Positions 11,462-22,295 of a DNA stretch of 64,000 nt are shown piece after piece. The notes below the pieces were generated by a model. That model saw only the letters and a program-made list of their open reading frames with translations, made no database searches and was not told the DNA's origin. Position numbers and translations under genes: made by a program. How positions within the stretch are numbered: position 1 is the stretch's first letter; each line of letters starts with the position of its first letter. Origin of the DNA: Omphiscola glabra (taxonomy: Eukaryota > Mollusca > Gastropoda > Lymnaeidae); the NCBI GenBank assembly GCA_964017045.1, contig OZ024808.1:29234495-29298494 (forward strand), written 5' to 3'.

Positions 11462-11999
11462 TGCTGAGGCTGACTGATTATATAATTTTATGAATGCTGA
11501 GGCTGACTGATTATATAATTTTATGAATGCTGAGGCTGACTGATTATATAATTTTATGAATGCTGAGGCTGACGGAACATATAATTTTATGAATGCTGAG
11601 GCTGACTGATTATATAATTTTATGAATGCTGAGGCTGACTGATTATATAATTTTATGAATGCTGAGGCTGACTGATTAGAAAATGTTATGAATGATGAGG
11701 CTGACTGATTATAGAATTTTATGAATCATGAGGCTGACTGATTATAGAGTTTTATGAATGCCGAGGCTGATTGATTAGAGAATTTTATGAATGCCGAGGC
11801 TGACTGATTATATAATTTATGAATGATGAGGCTTACTGATTATAGAATTTTATGAATGATGAGGCTGACTGATTATAGAATTTTATGAATGCCGAGGCTG
11901 ACTGATTATAGAATTTTATGAATGATGAGGCTGACTGATTATAGAATTTTATGAATGATGAGGCTGACTGATTATAGAATTTTATGAATGCTAAGGCGG
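11462..11999. repeat. 33-bp minisatellite, about 16 copies
   Basis: Unit from TGAATGCTGAGGCTGAC to the run ATAATTTTA. It starts about 100 bp upstream of exon B of gene 1. Confidence 0.9.
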
Positions 12000-12616
12000 A
12001 TTATTTGATAAATTTGTTTAAAGTGAAATTCATAGAAGAATGAATAAATAGATTTTTATTTAGAATGAATGCGATAAATTTTCTTTTTTATGAAAAAAAA
12101 TATCCTTGAAGAACTTTTATAATCTCTGCTGTGTTAATAAAATAATTTTTGAAACGATTTTTCTGTCAAAACTTTGATAAAGGAAACGAAAAGTATGAGT
12201 TGCATAACTGATCAGCAAAATATTTTCGATATTTCCAAGAGTTCCTCAAGATTTGGCCCAACTATGTAGTTGTCAAAGAAAGTGCTTTCACCAATGCAAA
12301 AAAAAAAATTAACGTAAAAATTTTAATTTCACTGTAATCTGATTAGTCGTACATTGAAAGAAAATATCTTATTTTAAAACGGTAGAAATAAGAAAACTAG
12401 ATGGCCGTCTAATAGTTCGATCATTTTCATCATAAAATCTTTTTTAACAACCCAGTTACTTCTAAATTCTGTTTATTTGTCCAGGCCAGGGGCGTCTGCC
12501 ACACTCTGTGTTTACTCCCCTGGTCCATGCCAAGCGAGTATCCATGCACATATTTTTATAAAAAGCCGAGAGTCGATTTTGATGATACATTAAAACAAAA
12601 CGGGGAAAACTATTCG

Positions 12617-13075
12617 CCTGACAAGACATACATAGTGCGCCGACATATGGGTGAACATAGACAAGACATACATAGTGCGCCGACAGATGGGTGAAAATAG
12701 ACAAGACATACATAGTGCGCCGACATATGGGTGAACATAGACAAGACATACATAGTGCGCCGACAGATGGGTGAAAATAGACAAGACATACACAGTGCGC
12801 CGACATATGGGTGAACATAGACAAGACATACATAGTGCGCCGACAGATGGGTGAAAATAGACAAGACATACATAGTGCGCCAACAGATGGGTGAACATAG
12901 ACAAGACATACATAGTGCGCCGACAGATGGGTGAAAATAGACAATACATACATAGTGCGCCGACAAATGGGTGAAAATAGACAAGAATTGCAAAGTGCGC
13001 CGACAAATGTGTGAAAATAGACAAGACATACATAATGTGCCGAAAGATGGGTGAAAATAGACAAGATTTACATAA
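12617..13075. repeat. 40-bp minisatellite, about 11 copies
   Basis: Unit starts ACAAGACATACATAGTGCGC. Units alternate between ...ATATGG...AACATAG and ...AGATGG...AAAATAG types, giving an 80-bp higher-order period. Right after it (13120-13165) is a GATGAAGGCCCTAAGCCG motif on the minus strand that resembles Penelope-like tails. Confidence 0.9.
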
Positions 13076-13295
13076 TGAGATATAAGAACAAGGTATGCTA
13101 AACTTGAATTCATAGATAGGAAGAAAGATTTTGACGTTTCGGCTTAGGGCCTTCATCAGGAAACAAGACACAAAGAAGTATGGCAAGTATCAGATCACAG
13201 TAAATTTTTTTTAGTTATTTCCATTTTGTTGCCGGAAATAGTGAAAAAATGCTTTTGCTTTGAAATAAGTTTTATCAATAATTCTATTTTACTCT

Positions 13296-13535
13296 CATCT
13301 TACCATAAATGACAGCTGATTGGAACTTACCATAAATGACAGGTGATTGGAACTTACCATAAATGACAGGTGATTGGAACTTACCATAAATGACAGGTGA
13401 TTGGAACTTACCATGACAGGTGATTGGAACTTACCATAAATGACAGGTGATTGGAACTTACCATAAATGACAGGTGATTGGAACTTACCATAAATGACAG
13501 GTGATTGGAACTTACCATAAATGACAGGTGATTGG
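13296..13535 (-). repeat. 27-bp minisatellite of splice donors, 9 units
   Basis: On the minus strand each unit ends CATTTATG|GTAAG, identical to the exon C donor of gene 1. Intron-start positions would be 13515, 13488, 13461, 13434, 13411, 13384, 13357, 13330 and 13303. Spacing is 27 except for one 23-bp unit between 13434 and 13411. The first four donors keep the reading frame and would add 9 residues (KFQSPVIYG) per step; those beyond shift it. Confidence 0.9.
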
Positions 13536-13732
13536 AATTCTTGGTAGACGTATCGCGGAGTCTGGTCCTGATGACCGAAATGCCAGACAGCTCGAAAAAT
13601 GACCCCGCTGTACTTTGTGATGGCCAGAACATCGAAGACGTGACATTTGACATTCGGCTTGTTAGCGGTGCAGTAGCAAATGTAATGTTGAACAGCCGCA
13701 CACAGACTTGACCTACAGACTGAACAATTAAC
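13516..13732 (-). CDS. Gene 1 exon C, second half of N-terminal Cys-rich domain
   Basis: 217 nt, phase 0 to phase 1. The acceptor is a good polypyrimidine tract ending TTGCAG, and the donor is GTAAGT. It encodes CSVC, then YICYCTANKPNVKCHVFDV, then FRAVWHF, and ends SPVIYG. The gene 2 copy (42597-42798) has CNIC, YVCYC, P, LKCHIYSV and FRVRWNF at the same places. Another frame is also open across the exon, but only this one matches the paralogue and the expected phase. The last 19 exon bases plus the donor are the unit of a 27-bp tandem array (13296-13535), so nine donors lie in a row. Confidence 0.8.
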
Positions 13733-13849
13733 CTGCAACATAGCGAAGAAGCAAGATGATTTCATACTTAATTGAACAACCCGTCAAAGCAAACTTGTTC
13801 GTATAAACCCTTTAGATGCTTTTTATAATATGTTGTTTTATGTGAATAT

Positions 13850-14200
13850 TCTAATGACCCACCCGCTCTTACATACTGCAGATTTATTTTACCAACTATT
13901 TCAGAAAAACAAAAGAAAATATTACGCACCAAAACATTGCGATATTTAAAAAAAAAACGAAGCTCATTTAGCGCAAGTTATCGGGAATTTACGTTCATGA
14001 AATCGGTGGAATCATATTTCCTTCATCCTTCTCTCAAAAAACTGACTTTTGGGAGGGTGGGGCTGAAAACTTGATAGAGCGTGTTGTCATGGGCAAAGTT
14101 TCAGCTCGGTAGGTTGACGGATAGTGGGTCAATTAGCAGTCCGACGATTTTGTCAGCCCGCCACGAACAAATGCGAAGTTAGTATAAAAGATTTAAAAAG
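13850..14200 (+). repeat. Dispersed repeat R1, copy 3
   Basis: Contains ATTACGCACC, CATTTAGCGCAAGTTATCGG, GGGGCTGAAAAC, GTTTCAGCTCGG and GAACAAATGCGAAGTTA in the R1 order. Confidence 0.65.
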
Positions 14201-14329
14201 TAGCAGACTATGATTCTTTCTTTAAATTAAAAAAAAATTAATAAAAAAATTAATTACATTTTCTTAAGGAGTTCCAGAAGTAATGTTCTTTTACAAGTTG
14301 CCTGAAAAATGAAAGATTAAAAATGATCG

Positions 14330-15238
14330 AGTCTCTTATTAACGTAGACACTGTGCTGCGGCAGCGTCCTCGAGGAGACTTGGGGGCGTCCACATGGGGT
14401 TTTGCCTCTTCGTGGCGTGGCAGACTAGTAGGGGGGACTTGTCCACCCGAAGCTAAAAACCCCGGCCAAACGCATGACTCCCAACGCAACGGGGGCTGCC
14501 ACTAACATGATTACTAGTTGCTGTTAATGGATATGAGGCTTGGGTGGCCCTCAAAACCCATGCCGATGATTTTAGCTACGCGGCCGTGAGAAAGCCGCTC
14601 CTAGGCAACCGTTTCGTCCCGCCACTACCAACGTCCCGACCGAAAGACTCCCTGGGCGGTGGGGAGTGGTAACGCAACACCAACCCCCCGGAGTGGAAGC
14701 AAAGCCGTCCTGACCCACAGAGAGTGGACTGCGGACCCTTTAAACGCAGCGTCCTCGGTCGACCGGGCCTCCACTAGGTCAAGGGGGAGGTTTCCCGGCG
14801 CCCTCCCGCACGGACTGGAGTCGGGTTAAGTCCTTCAGTGCTCTGGACTGTGTGGGGGGGGGGCGCCGGGGGGCATTAAGAGCTCACGCTCGACGGCCCA
14901 CCGACTCCATCTCTTATGCGACATTAACGTAGACACGTGCTTGAGCTCAAGCCAAAGTTTGCTTATTGTGTGGGCCCCCCGCCCCACCCACACCAAGCAC
15001 CTCTAAAAAAATAGAAAAGTATCGATACTTGAACCCTTTAAAAAAAAAAAGTATTGTTTTATTTGACTCTAGTGACGTCAGCTGGTCGTCGGTTGGACTA
15101 CTTTTTAATGGGACAGGAAGTCGTGCCCGCTGGCGTAGAAAAGGAGGAACGGAAGTGGCGGTTCCCCCGGGCGGAACTAACCGTAGCCACGCCAACGGTC
15201 ATTCATCAATGGCCCGTGGTGATTTGGGTTGCCTAAGA
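14330..15238. mobile_element. GC-rich block, probably part of an unidentified mobile element
   Basis: Roughly 600 bp (14340-14940) are strongly GC-rich in an AT-rich intron, with blocks such as CTCGAGGAGACTTGGGGGCG and GTTTCGTCCCGCCACTACC. The phrase TTAACGTAGACAC occurs at both ends (14338 and 14925). The frames seen are short and broken. It resembles an untranslated end of a retroelement, but I cannot assign it. Confidence 0.35.
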
Positions 15239-15239
15239 T

Positions 15240-17525
15240 AAAAGATCTTTCGATCTGATGTTGCCTAAGATAAAAGATCTTTCTATCAGATTTGGGTTGC
15301 CTAAGATAAAAAATCTTTCTATCATATTTGGGTTGCCTAAGATAAAAGATCTTTTTACCTGATCTGGGTTGCTTAAGATAAAAGATCTTTCTATCTGATT
15401 TGGGTTGCCTAAGATAAAAAATCTTCCGATCTGATTTGTGTTGCCTAAGATAAAAGATATTTCTATCAGATTTGGGTTGCCTAAGATAAAATATCTTTCT
15501 ATCTGATATGGGTTGCCTAAGATAAAAGATCTTGCGATCTGATCTAGGTTGCCTAAGATAAAAGATCTTTCTATCTTATTTGGGTTGCCTAAGATAAAAG
15601 ATCTTTCTATCTTTTTTGGGTCGCCTAAGATAAAAGTTCTTTTATCTTATTTGGGTTGCCTAAGATAAAAGATATTTCTATCTTATTTGGGTTTCCTAAG
15701 ATAAAAGATCTTTCGATCTGATCTGGGTTGCCTAAGATAAAAGATCTTTCTATCTTATTTGGGTTGCCTAAGATAAAAGATCTTTCTATCTTTTTTGGGT
15801 CGCCTAAGATAAAAGATCTTTCTATCTGATTTGGGTTGCCTAAGATAAAAGATCTTCCGATCTGATTTGTGTTGCCTAAGATAAAAGATATTTCTATCAG
15901 ATTTGGGTTGCCTAACATAAAAGATCTTTCTATCTGATCTGGGTTGCCTAAAATAAAAGATCTTTCTATCTTATTTGGGTTGCCTAAGATAAAAGATCTT
16001 TCTATCTTTTTTGGGTCGCCTAAGATAAAAGTTCTTTTATCTTATTTGGGTTGCCTAAGATAAAAGATATTTCTATCTTATTTGGGTTGCCTAAGATAAA
16101 AGATCTTTCTATCTGATTTGGGTTGCCTAAGATAAAAGATCTTCCGATCTGATTTGTGTTGCCTAAGATAAAAGATATTTCTATCAGATTTGGGTTGCCT
16201 AACATAAAAGATCTTTCGATCTGATCTGGGTTGCCTAAGATAAAAGATCTTTCTATCTTATTTGGGTTGCCTAAGATAAAAGATCTTTCTATCTTTTTTG
16301 GGTCGCCTAAGATAAAAGTTCTTTTATCTTATTTGGGTTGCCTAAGATAAAAGATATTTCTATCTTATTTGGGTTGCCTAAGATAAAAGATCTTTCTATC
16401 TGATTTGGGTTGCCTAAGATAAAAGATCTTCCGATCTGATTTGTGTTGCCTAAGATAAAAGATATTTCTATCAGATTTGGGTTGCCTAACATAAAAGATC
16501 TTTCGATCTGATCTGGGTTGCCTAAGATAAAAGATCTTTCTATCTTATTTGGGTTGCCTAAGATAAAAGATCTTTCTATCTTTTTTGGGTCGCCTAAGAT
16601 AAAAGTTCTTTTATCTTATTTGGGTTGCCTAAGATAAAAGATATTTCTATCTTATTTGGGTTGCCTAAGATAAAAGATCTTTCTATCTGATCTGGGTTGC
16701 CTAAGATAAAAGATCTTTCGATCTGATCTGGGTTGCCTAAGATAAAAGATCTTTCTATCTTATTTGGGTTGCCTAAGATAAAAGATCTTTCTATCTTTTT
16801 TGTGTCGCCTAAGATAAAAGATCTTTTATCTTATTTGGGTTGCCTAAGATAAAATATCTTTCTATCTTATTTGGGTTGCCTACAGACAAAAGATATTTCT
16901 ATCTTATTTGGGTTGCCTACAAACAAAAGATATTTCTATCTTATTTGGGTTGCCTACAAACAAAAGATATTTCTATCTTATTTGGGTTGCCTACAAACAA
17001 AAGATATTTCTATCTTATTTGGGTTGCCTACAAACAAAAGATATTTCTATCTTATTTGGGTTGCCTACAAACAAAAGATATTTCTATCTTATTTGGGTTG
17101 CCTAAGATAAAATATCTTTCTATCTTATTTGGGTTGCCTACAAACAAAAGATATTTCTATCTTATTTGTGTCGCCTAAGATAAAAGATCTTTCTATCTTA
17201 TTTGGGTTGCCTACAGACAAAAGATATTTCTATCTTATTTGGGTTGCCTAAGATAAAAGATCTTTCTATCTTATTTGGGTTGCCTACAGACAAAAGATAT
17301 TTCTATCTTATTTGGGTTGCCTAAGATAAAAGATCTTTCTATCTGATCTGGGTTGCCTAAGATAAAAGATCTTTCGATCTGATCTGGGTTGCCTAAGATA
17401 AAAGATCTTTCTATCTTATTTGGGTTGCCTAAGATAAAAGATCTTTTATCTTATTTGGGTTGCCTAAGATAAAAGATCTTTCTATCTTATTTGGGTTGCC
17501 TACAGACAAAAAATCTTTCTAACAC
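15240..17525. repeat. 36-bp minisatellite, about 63 copies, 287-bp higher-order period
   Basis: Unit starts GGGTTGCCTAAGATAAAAG and contains the hairpin-forming AGATAAAAGATCTTT. Between about 15630 and 16800 blocks recur every 287 bp (eight units, one shortened), with near-identical blocks at 16020 and 16307. From 16860 a variant with CTACAAACAAAAG spreads. It fills most of the gene 1 intron between D and C. Confidence 0.95.
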
Positions 17526-17738
17526 ATAAGGGCTTCTTATCAAAAAGTTTTAAAGCTTTTCATTAACTTAGCATCGTGTTATTTCCCTTGCAATCAACAG
17601 TGTTATGGAAGCGTTCAATCTTCAATCATATCGAAAAGAAACAAATGAATGCCAGTGTTAACTTGAGAAGGGTTTATATACGTTTCGCCGGTAAAAATGT
17701 TACTTAAACTACGTTTAAAATGTCTAGTGACATCTCAC

Positions 17739-17932
17739 CACTTGATCCCAATTCGAATCTCGATTTTTCTTCAACTGCATACCGAAGCAAAAGTCCCAGG
17801 TCTCCTGTTGGAAGGAATGGTGACAGCACACTGACAGAGTCAGCTTGTCCTCATTTTCTATCAGTCCATTCTTACAGTACTTTGATTTTGACAATAATTT
17901 GACCTCAATACGTTCCCCGTCTCCAAACACAC
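17739..17932 (-). CDS. Gene 1 exon D, first half of N-terminal Cys-rich domain
   Basis: 194 nt, phase 1 at the 5' end and phase 0 at the 3' end, with donor GTGAGA. It encodes about 64 residues with KYCKNGLIENED, then C-C, then WDFCF. The same spacing is seen in the gene 2 copy at 44709-44899 (KYCQVGLVAGED, later EFCM). The acceptor (ACAACAG) is the first unit of a 47-bp minisatellite that repeats the acceptor and the first exon bases about ten more times upstream. The domain is completed by exon C, so the pair D plus C forms one phase 1-1 unit. No named family is recognised. Confidence 0.75.
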
Positions 17933-18430
17933 CTGTTGTCAAGACAACTGACGGAGTGTATAAAGTACATCAGTTACACCTGTTGTCACGAGAACAGATG
18001 CAGGGTATAAAGTACATCAAACACACCTGTTGTCACGACAACAGACGCAGGGTATAAAGTACATCAATCACACCTGTTGTCACGACAACAGACGGAATGT
18101 AAAAAGTACATCAGTTACACATGTTGTCACGAGAACAGACGCAGGGTATAAAGTACATCAATTACACCTGTTATCACCAAAACAAACGCATGGTATAAAG
18201 TACATCAATTACACCTGTTGACACCAAAACAGACGCAGGGTTTAAAGTACATCAATTACACCTGTTGTCACAAGAACAGACGCAGGGTTTAAAGTACATC
18301 AATCACACCTGTTGTCACAAGAACAGAGGCAGGGTTTAAAGTACATCAATTACACCTGTTGTCACAAGAACAGACGCAGGGTTTAAAGTACATCAATTAC
18401 ACTTGTTGTCACAAGAACAGACGCTTTTAT
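17930..18430 (-). repeat. 47-bp minisatellite repeating a splice acceptor, about 10.5 copies
   Basis: On the minus strand most units contain GTCxTGACAACAG|GTGT or a close variant, which is the acceptor and first bases of gene 1 exon D. Acceptor-like sites recur at 47-bp steps from 17932 to about 18400. Using an upstream one would add a unit with an in-frame stop, so only the exon-proximal site is productive. Confidence 0.85.
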
Positions 18431-18639
18431 CAAGTACTTTGGATTTACTCCGTTCTACGATGAAATTGAAAAGACATAAAGTAAAGTGATACTGACCCAG
18501 ATACATTCAGACTTATCAACTATCTAAAGTTAATGGTGACTTTAACAACTATCTAAAGTTAATGGTAACTTTAACAACTAGCGCTCGGACGATTCAGCTG
18601 TTTGATATAATCACCCGCCATTTTAAAGATTTGATTACC

Positions 18640-19090
18640 CAGATACGACACTCATAGACACGACACTCATAGAAACGACACTCATAGACACGGCACTCAT
18701 AGACACGACACTCACGGACACGACACTCACGGACAAGACACTCATAGACACGACACTCAGACACGACTGTAACAGACACGACACTCACAGACACCACACA
18801 CACAAACACGACTCTCACAGACACGGCATTCACATACACGACTCTCATGGACACGACGCTCACAGACACGACATTCACAGACTCGACATTCACAGACACG
18901 ACATTCACAGACACGACATTCACAGACTCGACATCCACAGACACGACATTCACAGAGTCGACATTCACAGACACGACGCTCACAGACACGGTGCTCACAG
19001 ACACGACGCTCACAGACACGACGCTCACAGACACGACGCTCACAGACACGACGCTCACAGACACGACATTCACAGACACCACGATCGCAG
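18640..19090. repeat. 15-bp repeat, ACGACGCTCACAGAC type
   Basis: Units vary between GCTCACAGACACGAC and ATTCACAGACACGAC. Both strands are open over long stretches because 15 is divisible by 3. Not a gene. Confidence 0.9.
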
Positions 19091-19129
19091 GGTCAGTTTT
19101 CCTTTTCCAAAAGTATTTGCTGTAGTTAG

Positions 19130-19385
19130 ATGTCTCGCTTCCCCCACTGCCTTTCCCCAACCTCTGCACATAGTTTCCCACATTTCCATTCCTCAACCTT
19201 TCCGCATACAGTTTGTCCCAATTCCAGGACCCACCGTGTCCACATAGTTCCCCCACTGTCATTCCCCTACGTATCCACATACAGTTTGTCCCACTTCCAG
19301 GACCCACCGTGTCTACATAGTTCCCCCACTGCCATTCCCCCACGTATCCACATACAGTTTGTCCCACTTCCAGGACCCACTATAT
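19130..19385. repeat. About 73-bp tandem repeat, 3.5 copies
   Basis: Units contain CATACAGTTTGTCCCA and CCAGGACCCACCGTGT. Confidence 0.8.
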
Positions 19386-19649
19386 ACCTTACCTTCTCAA
19401 CACAGCATCTGACTAAGAAAACATGGAGTAGTAGACGCTACCTGAGTGCGGCGTCTTACCGTCTGCTTTTTGGAAACAGAGAGAGAGGAGAGATAGAGAG
19501 AAGAGTAAGAAAGAAGGAAGAATTGAGTTAGTGAGAGACACAGAGAATGAGTACAGAGAGAGACGCATTATGAGAAAAAAAGAGGGAGGTAGCGAGAGAC
19601 TGTTGACCGGTAATAAAAAGGGCAGTGGGGTTAAAAAATCATAAGTTAC

Positions 19650-19719
19650 CTTGAAATAAGAATAAAGTGCACCATATTTGACACAGTGCATATTTCATTG
19701 TTGAATCGGTCATCATCAT
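19650..19719 (-). CDS. Gene 1 exon 1, start codon and signal peptide
   Basis: Starts at ATG (19719) with two further in-frame ATGs, and encodes 23 residues with a hydrophobic C-terminal half (IWCTLFLFQ). It ends in phase 1 at a GTAACT donor. The last coding base joins GT of exon D to make Gly. The paralogous exon at 47136-47205 has the same length, same phase and the same ending (FQ/LQ then G or D). About 25 nt directly upstream are also conserved between the two genes, which is why this exon is preferred over the Ser/Leu-rich reading frame at 19460-19568. Confidence 0.65.
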
Positions 19720-20004
19720 GACCTTTGAACTACTTCTTACAATCAGCTCTGAAGACGAATTAATCATTTATTTTCTAATGAATTTCTGTAAGCAGTGCCT
19801 TAGAATTATAGAATTTAAACAACACACTTCATATATACATTTTATGAATAAGTGAAATCCAGTAAAATATGTTAAGAGAAAGATATTTAATTATTTAAAA
19901 TGTATTCCACTCGATGAAACTAGGACGATAGAAATGTAATTCATATTGAAACTAAAAGTAAGTCAGTAATATCATCACTTTTCATTTACCCCTTTCTGTC
20001 AAAA
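19720..20004. promoter_or_regulatory. Region upstream of gene 1 start
   Basis: The first 25 bases or so match the same position upstream of gene 2 (CTTTGAACTACTTCTTAC against CTTTCAACTATTTGTTAC on the plus strand). No TATA box or initiator could be called with confidence. Confidence 0.3.
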
Positions 20005-20385
20005 GATGTTCAACAATCATGTATCTGTCATTGTCAAAACATGTCAGCAATCATGTATCTGTCATTGTCAAAACATGTCAGCAATCATGTATCTGTCCCT
20101 GTCAAAACATGTCAACAATCATGTATCTGTCATTGTCAAAACATGTCAACAATCATGTATCTGTCCTTGTCAAAACATGTCAGCAATCATGTATCTGTCC
20201 CTGTCAAAACATGTCAGCAATCATGTATCTGTCCCTGTCAAAACATGTCAGCAATCATGTATTTGTCCCTGTCAAAACATGTCAGCAATCATGTATCTGT
20301 CCCTGTCAATACATGTCAGCAATCATGTATCTGTCCCTGTCAAAACATGTCAGCAATCATGTATCCCTCTCTGTCAATAGATGTC
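20005..20385. repeat. 34-bp minisatellite, about 11 copies
   Basis: Unit from ATGTATCTGTCCCTGTC to ATGTCAGCAATC. It is followed by diverged half-units to about 20500. It lies between genes 1 and 2. Confidence 0.9.
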
Positions 20386-21229
20386 CAAACACATTTGTCT
20401 CTCTTTGTCAACAGATGTCCTTCTTCATTTATCTAACCCTGTCAACAGATGTCCTACTGCATTTGTCTCTCTCTGTCAACAGATGTCCTAATTCATTTGC
20501 TATACTTACTTGTAATAATATTCACTGTGATTGTAATATCATTCACTATGATTGTAATTATATTCACTAGGGTTGTAGTGATATTCACTATGATTTGTAT
20601 TATAGTCACTATATTATATTGATTATAGTAATTTCATTATGAATGTAATAATAATCACTTTGATTGTTGTTCATAATTAATTCACTAATTGTTTGGACGC
20701 CATCTTGGTAATAAAAATGATGGAATGTTCCCGCACTTTTTAGAAAGCATAGATTCTATTGACGTCCTGCATACCATTAATGGCAATACATTTATTTACA
20801 TTTGTCTTGAGTAGATTCTGCTACAAAACCTAGTTAATAAACGCAATAATTTATTTGTCTTTTGACTTACTAAACATAATACAAGCAGTCGGTGAAAATG
20901 GCTTCACAATAATTATAACAATTTTGAGTAGTTTATTTTATCGGGAAAACCCTGTACATTTTTGGAAATGTGCGCGCCTTTGTAATATTCAAAACTGGTT
21001 TCTTGTTGACTAATTTTTTTTTTCCAAAGTACACACCCATATTCATTCGGGCTCCGAAAAAAGTTTCTCTAGAGAAAGATCTTCACCTGCCAGGTGTGAT
21101 GTTGAAGTTGAGCAGTTGGTCAAACAAGAAGGGACTGCATTCACAATCAGGAAAAGAAAAGAGGAATGGTTGGTGCCTTTCCCGACAGCCAGTAGGATGC
21201 CCAACAATGAACTAGATGGTACTTAAGTC

Positions 21230-21640
21230 ACATTTTTGTACTTCACCGGCTCTCTAAACAAATATTCTATGGTGAACTCACGACAGGCAAGCGCTCCCAT
21301 GGAGGTAAAAAAAAAACGTTACAAAGACTCACTGAAAGTGCCACTAAAGGCCTTCAGCATCAACACTACTAAATGGGAGCAGACCACTCAGGACAGAGTC
21401 AGGTGGACATCAGCGGTCAAGATAGGGGCTATTTCTTATGAAGCCTGTAGGATGGCCACCATTGAGACACGCAGGCAAGCCCGAAAGAACATTATTAAAT
21501 CCACGACTGCACCAACTATCCCCTGCCCGCGGTGCCACAGATTATTCCGAGCACGTATAGGATTGGCAAGCCACCTTCAAACCCACCGTAACCCACCACC
21601 CTCTAACCGGATGACTGGATGGTCCTAGTCGTTTTGACGG
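21230..21640 (+). pseudogene. LINE ORF2 3' end fragment
   Basis: Encodes the C-terminal end of a non-LTR reverse transcriptase protein: LYGELTTGKRSHGG in one frame, then KKRYKDSLKVPLKAFSIN, WEQTTQDRVRWTSAV, ACRMATIETRRQARK, and a closing C2H2 finger, CPRCHRLFRARIGLASH with LQTH. This layout is common to Jockey-like LINE proteins. A frame break occurs at the GGAGGTAAAAA run near 21300. Catalytic parts are missing. Confidence 0.75.
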
Positions 21641-21929
21641 ACGAACAACAACGAGATGGTTTGGCCAACTGGTCTGAATTCATGTCGACCAGCATGCATT
21701 GCAAGCTTATAATAGCAGGAATTCAGACCAGTTGGCCGAATGAAGACCACAGCGTCATTGCAAGCAGATCTCACACCGGGCGGTTAACCCCCAACTATTG
21801 CTCAGACCATGTGTGAGGCAAGCCTCACTTTCGAACTGATATACACGATTGTTGACAAAATTACCAAGTCAATAAAATGGAATCCAAAACACACTTTCCT
21901 ATGAAACGATTAAATGTATCAAATGAAAA

Positions 21930-22295
21930 TCTCCAGTCCGAATGCATCTATCACAAAAGATTGTTTAACATTGCTGTCAGAATGCATCTATCACAACATA
22001 TTGTTTAACATCGCTGTCAGAATGCATCTATCACAATGTTTAACATCGCTGTCCGAATGCATCTATCACAGAAGATTGTTTAACATCGCTGTCAGAATGC
22101 ATCTATCACAACAGAAAGTTTAACATCACTGTCAGAATGCATCTATCACAACAGATTGTTTAACATCGCTGTCCGAATGCATCTATCACAACAGATTGTT
22201 TAACATCACTGTCAGAATGCATCTATCACAACAGATTGTTTAACATCGCTGTCCGAATGCATCTATCACAACAGAAAGTTTAACATCACTGTCAG
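21930..22295. repeat. 40-bp minisatellite, about 9 copies
   Basis: Unit from TCCGAATGCATCTATCAC to TTTAACATCGCTG. Confidence 0.9.

Larger units (their letters stand above)
4139..19719 (-). other. Gene 1 locus: multi-exon Cys-rich transmembrane-receptor-like gene (3' end not found)
   Basis: Minus-strand gene model assembled by eye from exons that match gene 2 in sequence, order and splice phase: signal (19650-19719), D (17739-17932), C (13516-13732), B (11070-11363), A (7676-7951), linker 1 (6818-6841) and linker 2 (4139-4171). All junction codons stay open. The transmembrane and tail exons expected below 4139 were not recognised; they may be diverged, lost, or beyond the left edge. Introns hold minisatellites and MITEs. 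I do not recognise the family by name. Two-cysteine Ig-like folds with a Y-x-C near the domain end are suggested by the exon sequences. Transcript evidence would be needed to fix the exon set. Confidence 0.7.

Noticed and set aside
13408..13701. Alternative frame across gene 1 exon C
   Set aside because: Open, but it lacks the cysteine pattern of the gene 2 paralogue and does not fit the phase.
19460..19568. Ser/Leu-rich signal-peptide-like exon with a good donor, correct phase
   Set aside because: It comes from a purine-rich simple repeat. The exon at 19650-19719 aligns with gene 2, including upstream bases, so it is preferred. This one could still be an alternative start.
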